Shown here one piece after another: positions 1-5,142 of a stretch of 14,584 nucleotides of DNA. Position 1 is the first letter of the stretch. Every line of letters begins with the position of its first letter. The stretch lies in NCBI GenBank assembly GCA_031553755.1, contig JAVBKZ010000121.1:1-14584 (forward strand), given 5' to 3'. The translations under genes and the position numbers were made by a program. The notes beneath the pieces are model-generated. The model was not told where the DNA came from. It saw nothing but the letters and a program-made list of their open reading frames with translations, and did not search any database. This stretch comes from JAIRVZ01 sp031553755 (lineage in GTDB: Bacteria; Bacteroidota; Bacteroidia; Bacteroidales; Azobacteroidaceae).

Positions 1-2
1 TG

Positions 3-701
3 CCAAAGTTTGGAAATTCCAATACCGGAGAGCGGATTAGTTTGCTCAATAGATATATCCGGTTATTTGGAATAGGGACCATTGATTGCCTGTTGGCAGA
101 CAGGGAGTTTGTAGGAGAACATTGGCTCTCTTACCTGAACCGCCAGGAAATCAGGTATCACATCCGGATTCGGGAAAACTTTTATGTAGATGCTCCCCGT
201 TCAGGAAAAAGGGTCAAAGCCAGTTGGTTATTTTCTGATGTAAAAATAGGAACCAGTAAATTCTTGAACCGCATCTATTATGTCAATAACCAACTTTGTT
301 ATTTATCTGCAAGTAAGATAAAAAACAAGGACGGAATACCTGAACTTCAGATTATTGTTTCATTTAACAGGTCTGATAGCGCACAGGAAATATACAAAGA
401 ACGTTGGCAGATTGAAACTGCATTCAGGGCATTAAAATCCAGCGGATTCAATATCGAAGATACACATCTGACAGATATGGAACGGATAGATAAACTCTTT
501 GCCTTGGTAATAGTCGCTTTTACTTGGGCATATATCGTGGGCATTTATATCCACGAAAATATAAGACAAATTAAAATAAAGAAACATGGACGAAGAGAAA
601 AATCTCTATTCAAATATGGGTTGGGGGTTATTGCTAATATGTTGCTAAATCCTCTAAACAAAAGAAAGATAGACGTTTTTAAATTTTTGTCATGTACTTA
701 A
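3..701 (+). CDS. IS4-family transposase, C-terminal part (5' end outside window)
   Basis: This is a DDE transposase that would cut and paste its own insertion sequence. The frame is already open at base 3 and reads KFGNSNTGERISLLNRYIR before the first possible start (TTG at 42), so the gene begins outside the window. LADREF looks like the region of the second catalytic Asp. YKERWQIETAFRALK matches the IS4 signature Y-(2)-R-(3)-E-(6)-K exactly and supplies the catalytic Glu. The basic, hydrophobic C-terminus ending in KFLSCT and TAA at 699-701 looks like a natural end, so no 3' truncation is seen. The gene points toward the oppositely oriented IS110 transposase, whose stop codon lies 20 bp further on. 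I could not identify the terminal inverted repeat. Family assignment is confident; activity cannot be judged without the 5' half. Confidence 0.9.
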   Translation, partial: PKFGNSNTGERISLLNRYIRLFGIGTIDCLLADREFVGEHWLSYLNRQEIRYHIRIRENFYVDAPRSGKRVKASWLFSDVKIGTSKFLNRIYYVNNQLCYLSASKIKNKDGIPELQIIVSFNRSDSAQEIYKERWQIETAFRALKSSGFNIEDTHLTDMERIDKLFALVIVAFTWAYIVGIYIHENIRQIKIKKHGRREKSLFKYGLGVIANMLLNPLNKRKIDVFKFLSCT

Positions 702-721
702 TATTTTTTATCTTATCTTTT

Positions 722-1738
722 TTAGCAAGCTAATGGACTGATATAATTTTCTTGATAAAGAATCTTATTTCTTACCACAGCAAATATCCTATGCAGGAGC
801 TTGTTTCTTACATTGTTTAATGCAACATTTTTATGCTTTCCTTCCGCTATTTTTCTTTGATAATATATTCTTAAATCCTTGTCATATAGCACAGCAGACC
901 TTGCTGCTTGCGTCAAGAGTGTTTTTATCTGTTTGTTTGCCAATTTGCTTACATGGTTTCCTTTATTGAGGGAACTTCCCGATGAATTTTTGAAAGGTGC
1001 CATTCCTCCATAGCAGGAGTATTGTCGGCTATTTCCAAAACAAGTAAAATTTCTTGTGTGGATGATTATAGTCAAGGCGTTTATTATTCCAATACCTTTT
1101 ACCGAAGTGACCAATTCATAATTTTCTTTTAACGCGGATGAACTTTCTATAATCTCAAGCATCTTCTTTTCTATCGTTTCTATTTCTTTCCCAATTCGTG
1201 CAATGTCGCTTTGGGACTGTTCATAAATAAATCGTGCTGTCGGATTCCGTTGATGCACCCTGCGCATTTCTGAGCAGGAAATCTCCAATGAAACCTTATT
1301 TTTTGTCAGCCGTTCCCTGAAAGAGAGCAGTAATTGAAGTTCCTCGAATGATTTTTCGGGAAGTTCGTAAACTCTTGCCCTGTCTTGATAACGATAAGCA
1401 TATTCAGCGATTTCCAAGGAATCCCTCTTGTCAGATTTTTCCCGTTTAAGACCGGATGAACGTTTTATCCGCAAAGGATTTTCAAGCCAGATAAATAACT
1501 TTTTCTTCAATAGAGACTCTGTCAATCCGACACAATACAATCCTGTATGTTCCCCACAAAAAAGCCAATCTTCAGGCTTGATTTTACTTAACGAAGCAAT
1601 CCATTTCAAAAGAAGAATAAAGCCTTCCTTTTCGTTTGTAAACTCACAATGATGGATTTTATCCATTTGACCAAGTTCAAAAAAAGACACATCAAACTTT
1701 AATTTTGAAAAGTCAATCCCAATAAATAAATCTTTCAT
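722..1738 (-). CDS. IS110-family transposase/recombinase (DEDD)
   Basis: This is a 338-residue DEDD recombinase, a usual length for IS110. The N-terminal RuvC-like domain shows D9 (GIDFSK), E63 (CGEHTG), and D103 and D106 (KSDKRD), the four acidic residues expected. A helical middle part (about 125-205) is followed by a Transposase_20-type C-terminal domain. That domain has SVKGIGIINA near 212-221 and GGMAPFKNSSGSS near 244-256, where the family's catalytic Ser lies. Members move through a circular intermediate and are guided by an element-encoded bridge RNA; the leader at 1759-1905 fits such an RNA. ATG at 1738 is the natural start because the motif GIDFSK follows after five residues. All key residues are present, so the protein looks intact. 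Confidence 0.95.
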   Translation of the reverse strand: MKDLFIGIDFSKLKFDVSFFELGQMDKIHHCEFTNEKEGFILLLKWIASLSKIKPEDWLFCGEHTGLYCVGLTESLLKKKLFIWLENPLRIKRSSGLKREKSDKRDSLEIAEYAYRYQDRARVYELPEKSFEELQLLLSFRERLTKNKVSLEISCSEMRRVHQRNPTARFIYEQSQSDIARIGKEIETIEKKMLEIIESSSALKENYELVTSVKGIGIINALTIIIHTRNFTCFGNSRQYSCYGGMAPFKNSSGSSLNKGNHVSKLANKQIKTLLTQAARSAVLYDKDLRIYYQRKIAEGKHKNVALNNVRNKLLHRIFAVVRNKILYQENYISPLAC

Positions 1739-1758
1739 ACTTTTGCTTGTGTTATTTT

Positions 1759-1905
1759 GGAATTAACTAAAAAGCTGTTGTCTACTAACACCCTTAATAG
1801 GTTCATTCTATCTGGTATCTACAGCTTGACTATCGAAGGTCTGATTCGTAGCTTAAGTTTTACTTTGCCGAGCGGTTAGTTTACCTTCGGTAGTCTGTTA
1901 ATTCC
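1759..1905 (-). ncRNA. Candidate bridge RNA of the IS110 element
   Basis: The leader upstream of the transposase contains three nested inverted repeats that give a two-armed structure. The outer stem is a perfect 9 bp (1759-1767 with 1897-1905, ggaattaac/gttaattcc). The first arm in RNA order is 1883-1895 with 1828-1840, paired at 12 of 13 positions and closing a 42-nt loop at 1841-1882. The second arm is 1821-1827 with 1772-1778, a perfect 7 bp (acagctt/aagctgt) closing a 42-nt loop at 1779-1820. IS110 bridge RNAs have a target-binding loop followed by a donor-binding loop, and the order here would be the same. The pairing is seen directly; the function is inferred from the family. Guide segments could not be matched because the element ends are uncertain. 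Confidence 0.65.
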
Positions 1906-1919
1906 TTACATTCATACAA

Positions 1920-1927
1920 CAAATATA
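1920..1927 (-). promoter_or_regulatory. Bacteroidales -7 promoter box for the bridge RNA and transposase
   Basis: On the minus strand the bases read TATATTTG, a perfect match to the Bacteroidetes -7 consensus TAnnTTTG. Its 3' end is 14 bp before the predicted 5' end of the bridge-RNA structure (1905), so transcription would begin at or just before the outer stem. No TTTG -33 box is found about 19-21 bp upstream. In IS110 elements the other promoter half can be supplied by the opposite element end in the circular form; that reading is inference here. Confidence 0.4.
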
Positions 1928-1985
1928 AGAATTTAACATGGCTTTGTTTTTTATTCTGCAAACTAAGGGCCGAACGAAGGAGTTG

Positions 1986-2014
1986 GTACTACGAAAACAT
2001 AACCTTGCTAATTA
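1986..2014. repeat. 29-bp cassette-junction repeat, copy 1
   Basis: It matches 4163-4191 at 26 of 29 positions without gaps: 14 identical bases (gtactacgaaaaca), a variable 4-base middle, then cttgctaatta. It lies just 3' of the membrane immunity gene ending at 2021. On the minus strand both copies encode VFVV followed a few residues later by PS(F/Y)G. Here that frame stops three residues after the Ser, in VFVVPTPSFGP and then TAG. It therefore looks like the start of an RHS linker whose remainder has been lost, perhaps when the IS110 element arrived. Confidence 0.7.
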
Positions 2015-2020
2015 GCTTCT

Positions 2021-2374
2021 TTATGTAATCAAGAAAGAATGTACTGAATATCCTATATATAGGATTATAAATACATCTATAATTCTTAAAGTCCAAGTAA
2101 GAATTTTACAGTTCTTCAACTTTGTTAGATGCAATATAACCAATGATAGATATACCATTATCAAGACACATTGAATCCAACGAAATAGTTTCAAATGGAA
2201 TAAACTTTGATAACTATTTTCACCCAAAAATTCTCCTGTATATACTCTTTCATATATTAATGGATCGACAGCAACGCCATATAAATCAGATAACATAACC
2301 AACAAAGAGAAGATTCCACAAATAAGTCGTATAGCATTTACAAACCATCTAATTTTTATTATCTGCGTCTCCAT
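2021..2374 (-). CDS. Three-helix membrane protein, probable immunity to an L,D-transpeptidase-like toxin (second copy)
   Basis: This is a 117-residue protein with hydrophobic segments at about 11-30, 64-84 and 91-110 and no enzymatic motif. It is a clear paralogue of the 106-residue protein at 4822-5142: both have YERVYxGE after helix 1 (residues 41-48 here) and an LHLxK..N.K......IID..FI pattern over helices 2 and 3. Both follow an L,D-transpeptidase-like toxin end. Here that toxin is only a remnant, and its stop codon overlaps this gene's ATG by 16 nt. A membrane location fits immunity against a toxin acting on peptidoglycan outside the cytoplasm. Family name unknown to me; immunity role inferred from position and duplication. 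With the toxin decayed, it may persist as an orphan immunity gene. Confidence 0.7.
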   Translation of the reverse strand: METQIIKIRWFVNAIRLICGIFSLLVMLSDLYGVAVDPLIYERVYTGEFLGENSYQSLFHLKLFRWIQCVLIMVYLSLVILHLTKLKNCKILTWTLRIIDVFIILYIGYSVHSFLIT

Positions 2375-2601
2375 ATTTGCGATTTATTGTTATATGGTGT
2401 ATATAAAACATTTAGCCTGATAAATGAAGAGTTTGATTGGTTTAGTCTTTGAAAGAAAGCTGTTTCGTTTTTATGTAAATCTATACACCCTGCACTTCCA
2501 GGTACTGCTCCACCATGGATAGACATATTAGTTCTTTGAACTATTTCTCTGGTAATTGGATTTATTACTGTAACAGAGACGTTACGCCGAACAGAGATAT
2601 A
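2359..2601 (-). pseudogene. Remnant of an L,D-transpeptidase-like toxin C-terminus
   Basis: Reading directly after the stop of the gene at 2602, and in the same frame, an 80-codon open stretch encodes VINPITREIVQRTNMSIHGG, then AVPGSAGCIDLH, and ends at TAA 2359-2361. It aligns closely with the end of the intact tip at 5139-5934 (VTDPVTGEVVERTNMSIHGG, then VIPGSRGCIDLH). The catalytic His and Cys of the HGG...SxGC motif are both kept. The upstream fold (the G-P-I-P-x-G-x-Y region) and any start codon are missing, so this is a 5'-truncated copy. The last residues overlap the start of the membrane immunity gene, as expected for a former toxin/immunity pair. Confidence 0.8.
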
Positions 2602-3114
2602 CTATCTTTCTATTCCAAATGTACCAACAACAAAATGGTTTTTAGCCTCGCACTGATTATTTAATAATCTCCAAAATTCACCATAAGAAGATTTGACGGA
2701 AAGTGTAGGAAATACAGATAATTTTGTATCTTCATTGAAGATTAATTCGAAACCTCCATATTCGTCGACATAAACAAATTCAACAACATTTTTTTTTGAT
2801 TTCAAAATAACAGATAGTTTTACATCTCTCAAGTTCCCATTTGGAACATCCCAATCAAAATTACTATCAAAATTTTCGGCTTCACTCGGATGCTCATAAA
2901 GGTCATTATCACCTACCAAAATAATATTATTTTGAGTAATTCTCCAAGGACATTGCAAATGAAGTCCAAATTTTCCAACTTGTCTTTCTATTCCTTTATG
3001 ATCAATTTTATATAGTGTGCCAAATTTCAGACATTCTGTAGCTCCTGTTCTTGTCGTTCTAGTAAGTTCAAGACCTATCAATTGTTTTAATTCTTTTTTT
3101 ATATTATCTTTCAT
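2602..3114 (-). CDS. Probable immunity protein with C-x-WRI motif (paralogue of 3202-3642)
   Basis: This is a 170-residue, acidic, soluble protein without signal peptide or membrane segments. A central LHLQCPWRIT (C55, W57-I59) is followed by ILVGDNDLY, then N-x-x-DVKLSVI, FELIFNE and LSVFP strands and an E-x-W-R segment. The shorter protein at 3202-3642 has the same order: SCAWRI, IIATSADD, DSIEIS, DLRIYFSDG, LNIF and a Trp pair. The two therefore look like members of one immunity-type family that I cannot name. It is preceded at 3127-3186 by the remnant of a toxin end resembling the tip that sits in front of its paralogue, which supports an immunity role. Its own toxin is decayed, so it is probably an orphan immunity gene. 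Confidence 0.65.
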   Translation of the reverse strand: MKDNIKKELKQLIGLELTRTTRTGATECLKFGTLYKIDHKGIERQVGKFGLHLQCPWRITQNNIILVGDNDLYEHPSEAENFDSNFDWDVPNGNLRDVKLSVILKSKKNVVEFVYVDEYGGFELIFNEDTKLSVFPTLSVKSSYGEFWRLLNNQCEAKNHFVVGTFGIER

Positions 3115-3126
3115 AATTTTTACTTA

Positions 3127-3186
3127 TTAAAAAAATGCCCTTGCTTCTTGTAAAGCTTCTTGATAATATAACCTCGTTAAACTATT
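3127..3186 (-). pseudogene. Remnant of a toxin tip related to the one at 3651-4118
   Basis: Between the two WRI-motif genes the minus strand reads SLTRLYYQEALQEARAFF and then a stop. This resembles the end of the neighbouring tip, GYQEILQIAKEMFNK: 9 of 15 positions agree if the final NK is included. The NK and its TAA are present but one frame off, because the codons run through seven T (3129-3135). With six T the peptide would end AFFNK-stop, like its relative. The upstream part of the tip is gone. This short scar links the immunity gene at 2602-3114 to its former toxin. Confidence 0.6.
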
Positions 3187-3201
3187 TTAGAAATTTGTAA
3201 A

Positions 3202-3642
3202 TTAATTGTATTTACCTTTTTTAATTTTAAAGTTATTTGTGATTTCATAGCTTAAATCTTTATCAGGGATAGCTAACCACCAATTAGAATCAGTTTCGCT
3301 TGTGTGTGAAAAAATACAAAAAATATTCAAACAAAAACCATCACTAAAATAAATACGTAAGTCATAATAAGGGCTTATTTCTATTGAATCTATAACCTTT
3401 CCCTCTAACATTTTAGCACTCTTTGCTATTAATCCTGTTACAGCTTTTGCATCATCGGCAGATGTTGCAATAATTTGATTCTTATTTTCAATTCGCCATG
3501 CACAACTTATCCATAAGCTATATTCAAGATCATCTTTTTTTAAGTCTATAACAATAACAGAGCCAGCACCTCCACCTGCTCTACTATAAGTTATGTCCGA
3601 CTGTATTATGTTATTCAGATAATTAAAAAATTCTTTTTTCAT
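3202..3642 (-). CDS. Probable immunity protein with C-x-WRI motif, partner of the tip at 3651
   Basis: This is a 146-residue soluble protein starting 8 bp after the stop of the orphan toxin tip, the spacing usual for toxin/immunity pairs. Visible features are an N-terminal helix, RAGGGAGSVIVIDL (21-34), ISCAWRI (45-51), IIATSADD, a GKVIDSIEIS strand, DLRIYFSDGFCLNIF and a WW pair near the end. It shares the C-x-WRI core and strand order with the 170-residue neighbour at 2602-3114. I do not recognise a named family. Because the toxin tip has no signal and no membrane segment, this cytoplasmic-looking protein would be expected to bind it inside the cell. Role inferred from context. Confidence 0.7.
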   Translation of the reverse strand: MKKEFFNYLNNIIQSDITYSRAGGGAGSVIVIDLKKDDLEYSLWISCAWRIENKNQIIATSADDAKAVTGLIAKSAKMLEGKVIDSIEISPYYDLRIYFSDGFCLNIFCIFSHTSETDSNWWLAIPDKDLSYEITNNFKIKKGKYN

Positions 3643-3650
3643 TTTTAAAA

Positions 3651-4118
3651 TTATTTATTAAACATTTCTTTGGCTATTTGTAATATTTCCTGATAACCAT
3701 ACCCTTGCCCACTGATTTCATCATGCAGTTGGCGACGTTGTGCTTTAGTCAAACCTCCAAGAGTATTTGAAATATCATCTATTTGTTTATTTTGGACTTG
3801 ATTGTTTCCAGGCATATTTCCCTTGGCTTTTCCCATCTTAGCTTTACCACCAGAAAAACTACCTTTTCCTTTTCCCACCGCAGGCGGCATTCCGGTAATT
3901 GGGGCCAAACCTGTTATCCTTCCCGAAGTATTAACAGCCCATGGTCCATACCTTGATGGGTCAATCGGGCCTAAAAGTCCGGAAAACGGAGTAATATCAT
4001 ACATGAAACCGTATAAAGGACTCCAAGCTTCATTTCCGTATTCATACACAAAAGCACCAGGATAACCATAACCGTCAGAAGAAACCGGAGTTAAATTTAC
4101 ATCAAAGGACACTCCCAC
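3651..4118 (-). pseudogene. Orphan RHS toxin cassette: RHS linker plus LTKAQRRQLHDEIS tip
   Basis: This is a displaced C-terminal end of an RHS toxin without the body of the protein. The first about 80 residues (VSFDVNLTP ... ITGLAPITGMPPAVGKG) are almost the same as the linker of the full RHS gene. The last about 73 residues differ and end in LTKAQRRQLHDEISGQGYG and QEILQIAKEMFNK, the presumed toxin. The nominal start is an internal GTG (4116-4118). The frame is open further back to a TAG at 4185-4187, with no ATG, signal peptide or promoter seen. It is therefore probably not translated as it stands but could be transplanted onto the main gene through the 283-bp shared linker. The toxin activity is unknown to me; the immunity gene follows 8 bp later. 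Confidence 0.75.
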
Positions 4119-4156
4119 AATCGTTACAATTTCATCTTGTACTGTGCCGTAACTGG
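3874..4156. repeat. 283-bp RHS linker repeat, copy in orphan cassette
   Basis: It is co-linear without indels with 8068-8350 and differs at only a small number of scattered, mostly synonymous bases. Both boundaries are sharp. On the left the sequences diverge where the toxin tips begin; on the right they diverge after ccgtaactgg, where the orphan joins a palindrome. This is long enough to act as a homology arm for exchanging toxin tips. Confidence 0.95.
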
Positions 4157-4175
4157 GTTTTCGTACTACGAAAAC
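4157..4175. repeat. Perfect 9-bp palindrome at a cassette junction
   Basis: GTTTTCGTACTACGAAAAC has two 9-bp arms around one central base. It starts at the base where the 283-bp linker repeat ends, and its right half is part of the 29-bp repeat at 4163-4191. On the minus strand it encodes VFVVRK, fused in frame to the linker. The copy at 1986 keeps only the right half, so the palindrome is specific to this junction. Confidence 0.6.
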
Positions 4176-4191
4176 AGTATCTTGCTAATTA
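4163..4191. repeat. 29-bp cassette-junction repeat, copy 2
   Basis: It matches 1986-2014 at 26 of 29 positions. It lies between the DUF4279-like immunity gene (ending at 4204) and the RHS linker of the next orphan cassette, the same position relative to an immunity gene as copy 1. Confidence 0.7.
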
Positions 4192-4203
4192 AACTGTATC
4201 TAA

Positions 4204-4545
4204 TTATTTTTCCCAACAAGAAATACAAAAAGTAATACCCTCTTTTCCTAAATTATACATATCCGTAGGAGAGAATTCCATATTACATTGACCTTCATAT
4301 TCATATAACATCCATACTGAAATATTATCTCGGGTGATTCCAATTGCTTCCAATTGTTCATATTTACCATTTAACATTGAAAGAAAGTAATCAATGAAAT
4401 TGATATATTCATCCTCTTCCCTTTGGGTAAGACTAAATTCCCAGCCAGTATGTGGAGAATTGGATTCCACACCTAAGATGTCATTAATTTTAATATATTT
4501 ATCACTTAAAACATCTATTTGTAAATTATAATACAATGTTGCCAT
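4204..4545 (-). CDS. DUF4279-like immunity protein
   Basis: This is a 113-residue soluble, acidic protein. The pattern fits DUF4279-type immunity proteins: an early strand, KINDILGVES, a TGWEFSLT stretch, a helix YINFIDYFLSMLNGKYEQLE, then strands and a closing FSPTDMYNLGKEGITF helix/strand where the family has 'ls.e.l..la.lg..l'. It starts 7 bp after the stop of the toxin tip at 4553-4831 and is the obvious partner of that tip. The family is known from polymorphic toxin loci; the assignment here is by eye and was not searched. Confidence 0.65.
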   Translation of the reverse strand: MATLYYNLQIDVLSDKYIKINDILGVESNSPHTGWEFSLTQREEDEYINFIDYFLSMLNGKYEQLEAIGITRDNISVWMLYEYEGQCNMEFSPTDMYNLGKEGITFCISCWEK

Positions 4546-4552
4546 ATTCTTT

Positions 4553-4831
4553 TTATTTTAAAAAATCAATTGCATTTAATCCTGTATTAAAAGTCTTTCC
4601 CTTAAAGGGACTATCTTTTGCCCCTTGTAATATAATCTTTCCACTTATTACACTAATATCTGGATTTGTACCAACAATTTTAGAGAAAGATCCTTTTCCT
4701 GCAGCAGTAAGAATGTTCGATTTAATTACTCTGTGAAATAAATCTTTAGATACATTACCAAATCCTTTTATAAATATACTTCCTCCTTTAAATCCAGGTG
4801 TCGGGAAGTATAAACGAAAGATTAGTACCAC
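4553..4831 (-). pseudogene. Orphan toxin cassette: PTPGFKG linker plus KGFGNVSKDLFHR tip
   Basis: This is a toxin tip of about 75 residues without an RHS body. It starts with the linker PTPGFKGG, then KGFGNVSKDLFHRVIK, KIVGTNPDISVISGKIIL and PFKGKTFNTGLNAIDF. The pattern FHRxIK ... NPDI ... GKIxL.G ... FKGK.F.TGL.A.DF occurs at the ends of many polymorphic toxins and looks like a small nuclease-type domain; I cannot name the family. The apparent start is GTG at 4829-4831, two codons after an in-frame TAA (4835-4837), and its first codons overlap the end of the membrane protein at 4822. No signal peptide or ATG is present, so it is probably silent until joined to an RHS gene. The DUF4279-like gene follows after 7 bp. 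Confidence 0.75.
4785..4804. repeat. 20-bp PTPGFKG linker repeat, copy 1
   Basis: The sequence cctttaaatccaggtgtcgg is identical to 7077-7096. On the minus strand both copies encode PTPGFKG immediately before a toxin tip. The sequences are unrelated on the tip side and differ on the other side. Confidence 0.9.
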
Positions 4832-5142
4832 GAATTACAATGTATACATGTATATGAAACGATAAATACAACATCAATAATTATTAAACAAACGGACAAT
4901 TTATTATTGTTCATTTTTTTTAGATGCAATGACACTAAATAAATGTAGATTATAGCCAAAGATATAAACATTAATGATAATAGCCTAAATATACTTAAGT
5001 TTGCATAAATAGAATAAAAATACTCTCCTACGTACACTCTTTCATATGTTTCTTTATCTACGAAAGAATTATATATTTCAGAAATCATAACAAACACATA
5101 TAACGTTGCTATCAATATCCTTAAATAATTATATGCTTTCAT
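4822..5142 (-). CDS. Three-helix membrane protein, probable immunity to the L,D-transpeptidase-like toxin
   Basis: This is a 106-residue protein with hydrophobic segments at about 5-24, 53-74 and 81-101 and YERVYVGE at 33-40 in the first loop. Its start overlaps the toxin stop in an ATGA (5139-5142), which implies translational coupling with the toxin. It is paralogous to the 117-residue protein at 2021-2374, which follows a remnant of the same toxin type, so toxin and membrane protein have travelled together at least twice. A membrane immunity protein fits a peptidoglycan-acting toxin. No named family recognised; role inferred. Confidence 0.75.
   Translation of the reverse strand: MKAYNYLRILIATLYVFVMISEIYNSFVDKETYERVYVGEYFYSIYANLSIFRLLSLMFISLAIIYIYLVSLHLKKMNNNKLSVCLIIIDVVFIVSYTCIHCNSWY

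Larger units (their letters stand above)
702..1985 (-). mobile_element. IS110-family insertion sequence (limits approximate)
   Basis: The element consists of the transposase at 722-1738 plus a non-coding leader upstream of it. IS110 elements have no long terminal inverted repeats, so the ends cannot be fixed from the sequence alone. The left end must lie in the roughly 20 bp between the two transposase stop codons (702-721), unless the elements overlap. The right end must lie between the predicted RNA (ending at 1905) and about 1985, where sequence shared with a cassette junction at 4163 begins. A long non-coding stretch 5' of the transposase is the IS110 arrangement; the IS1111 subgroup has it 3'. 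Confidence 0.75.

Noticed and set aside
3802..4065. Plus-strand frame that recurs at 7813-8259 with the same peptide
   Set aside because: The similarity comes only from the duplicated RHS linker read on the wrong strand.
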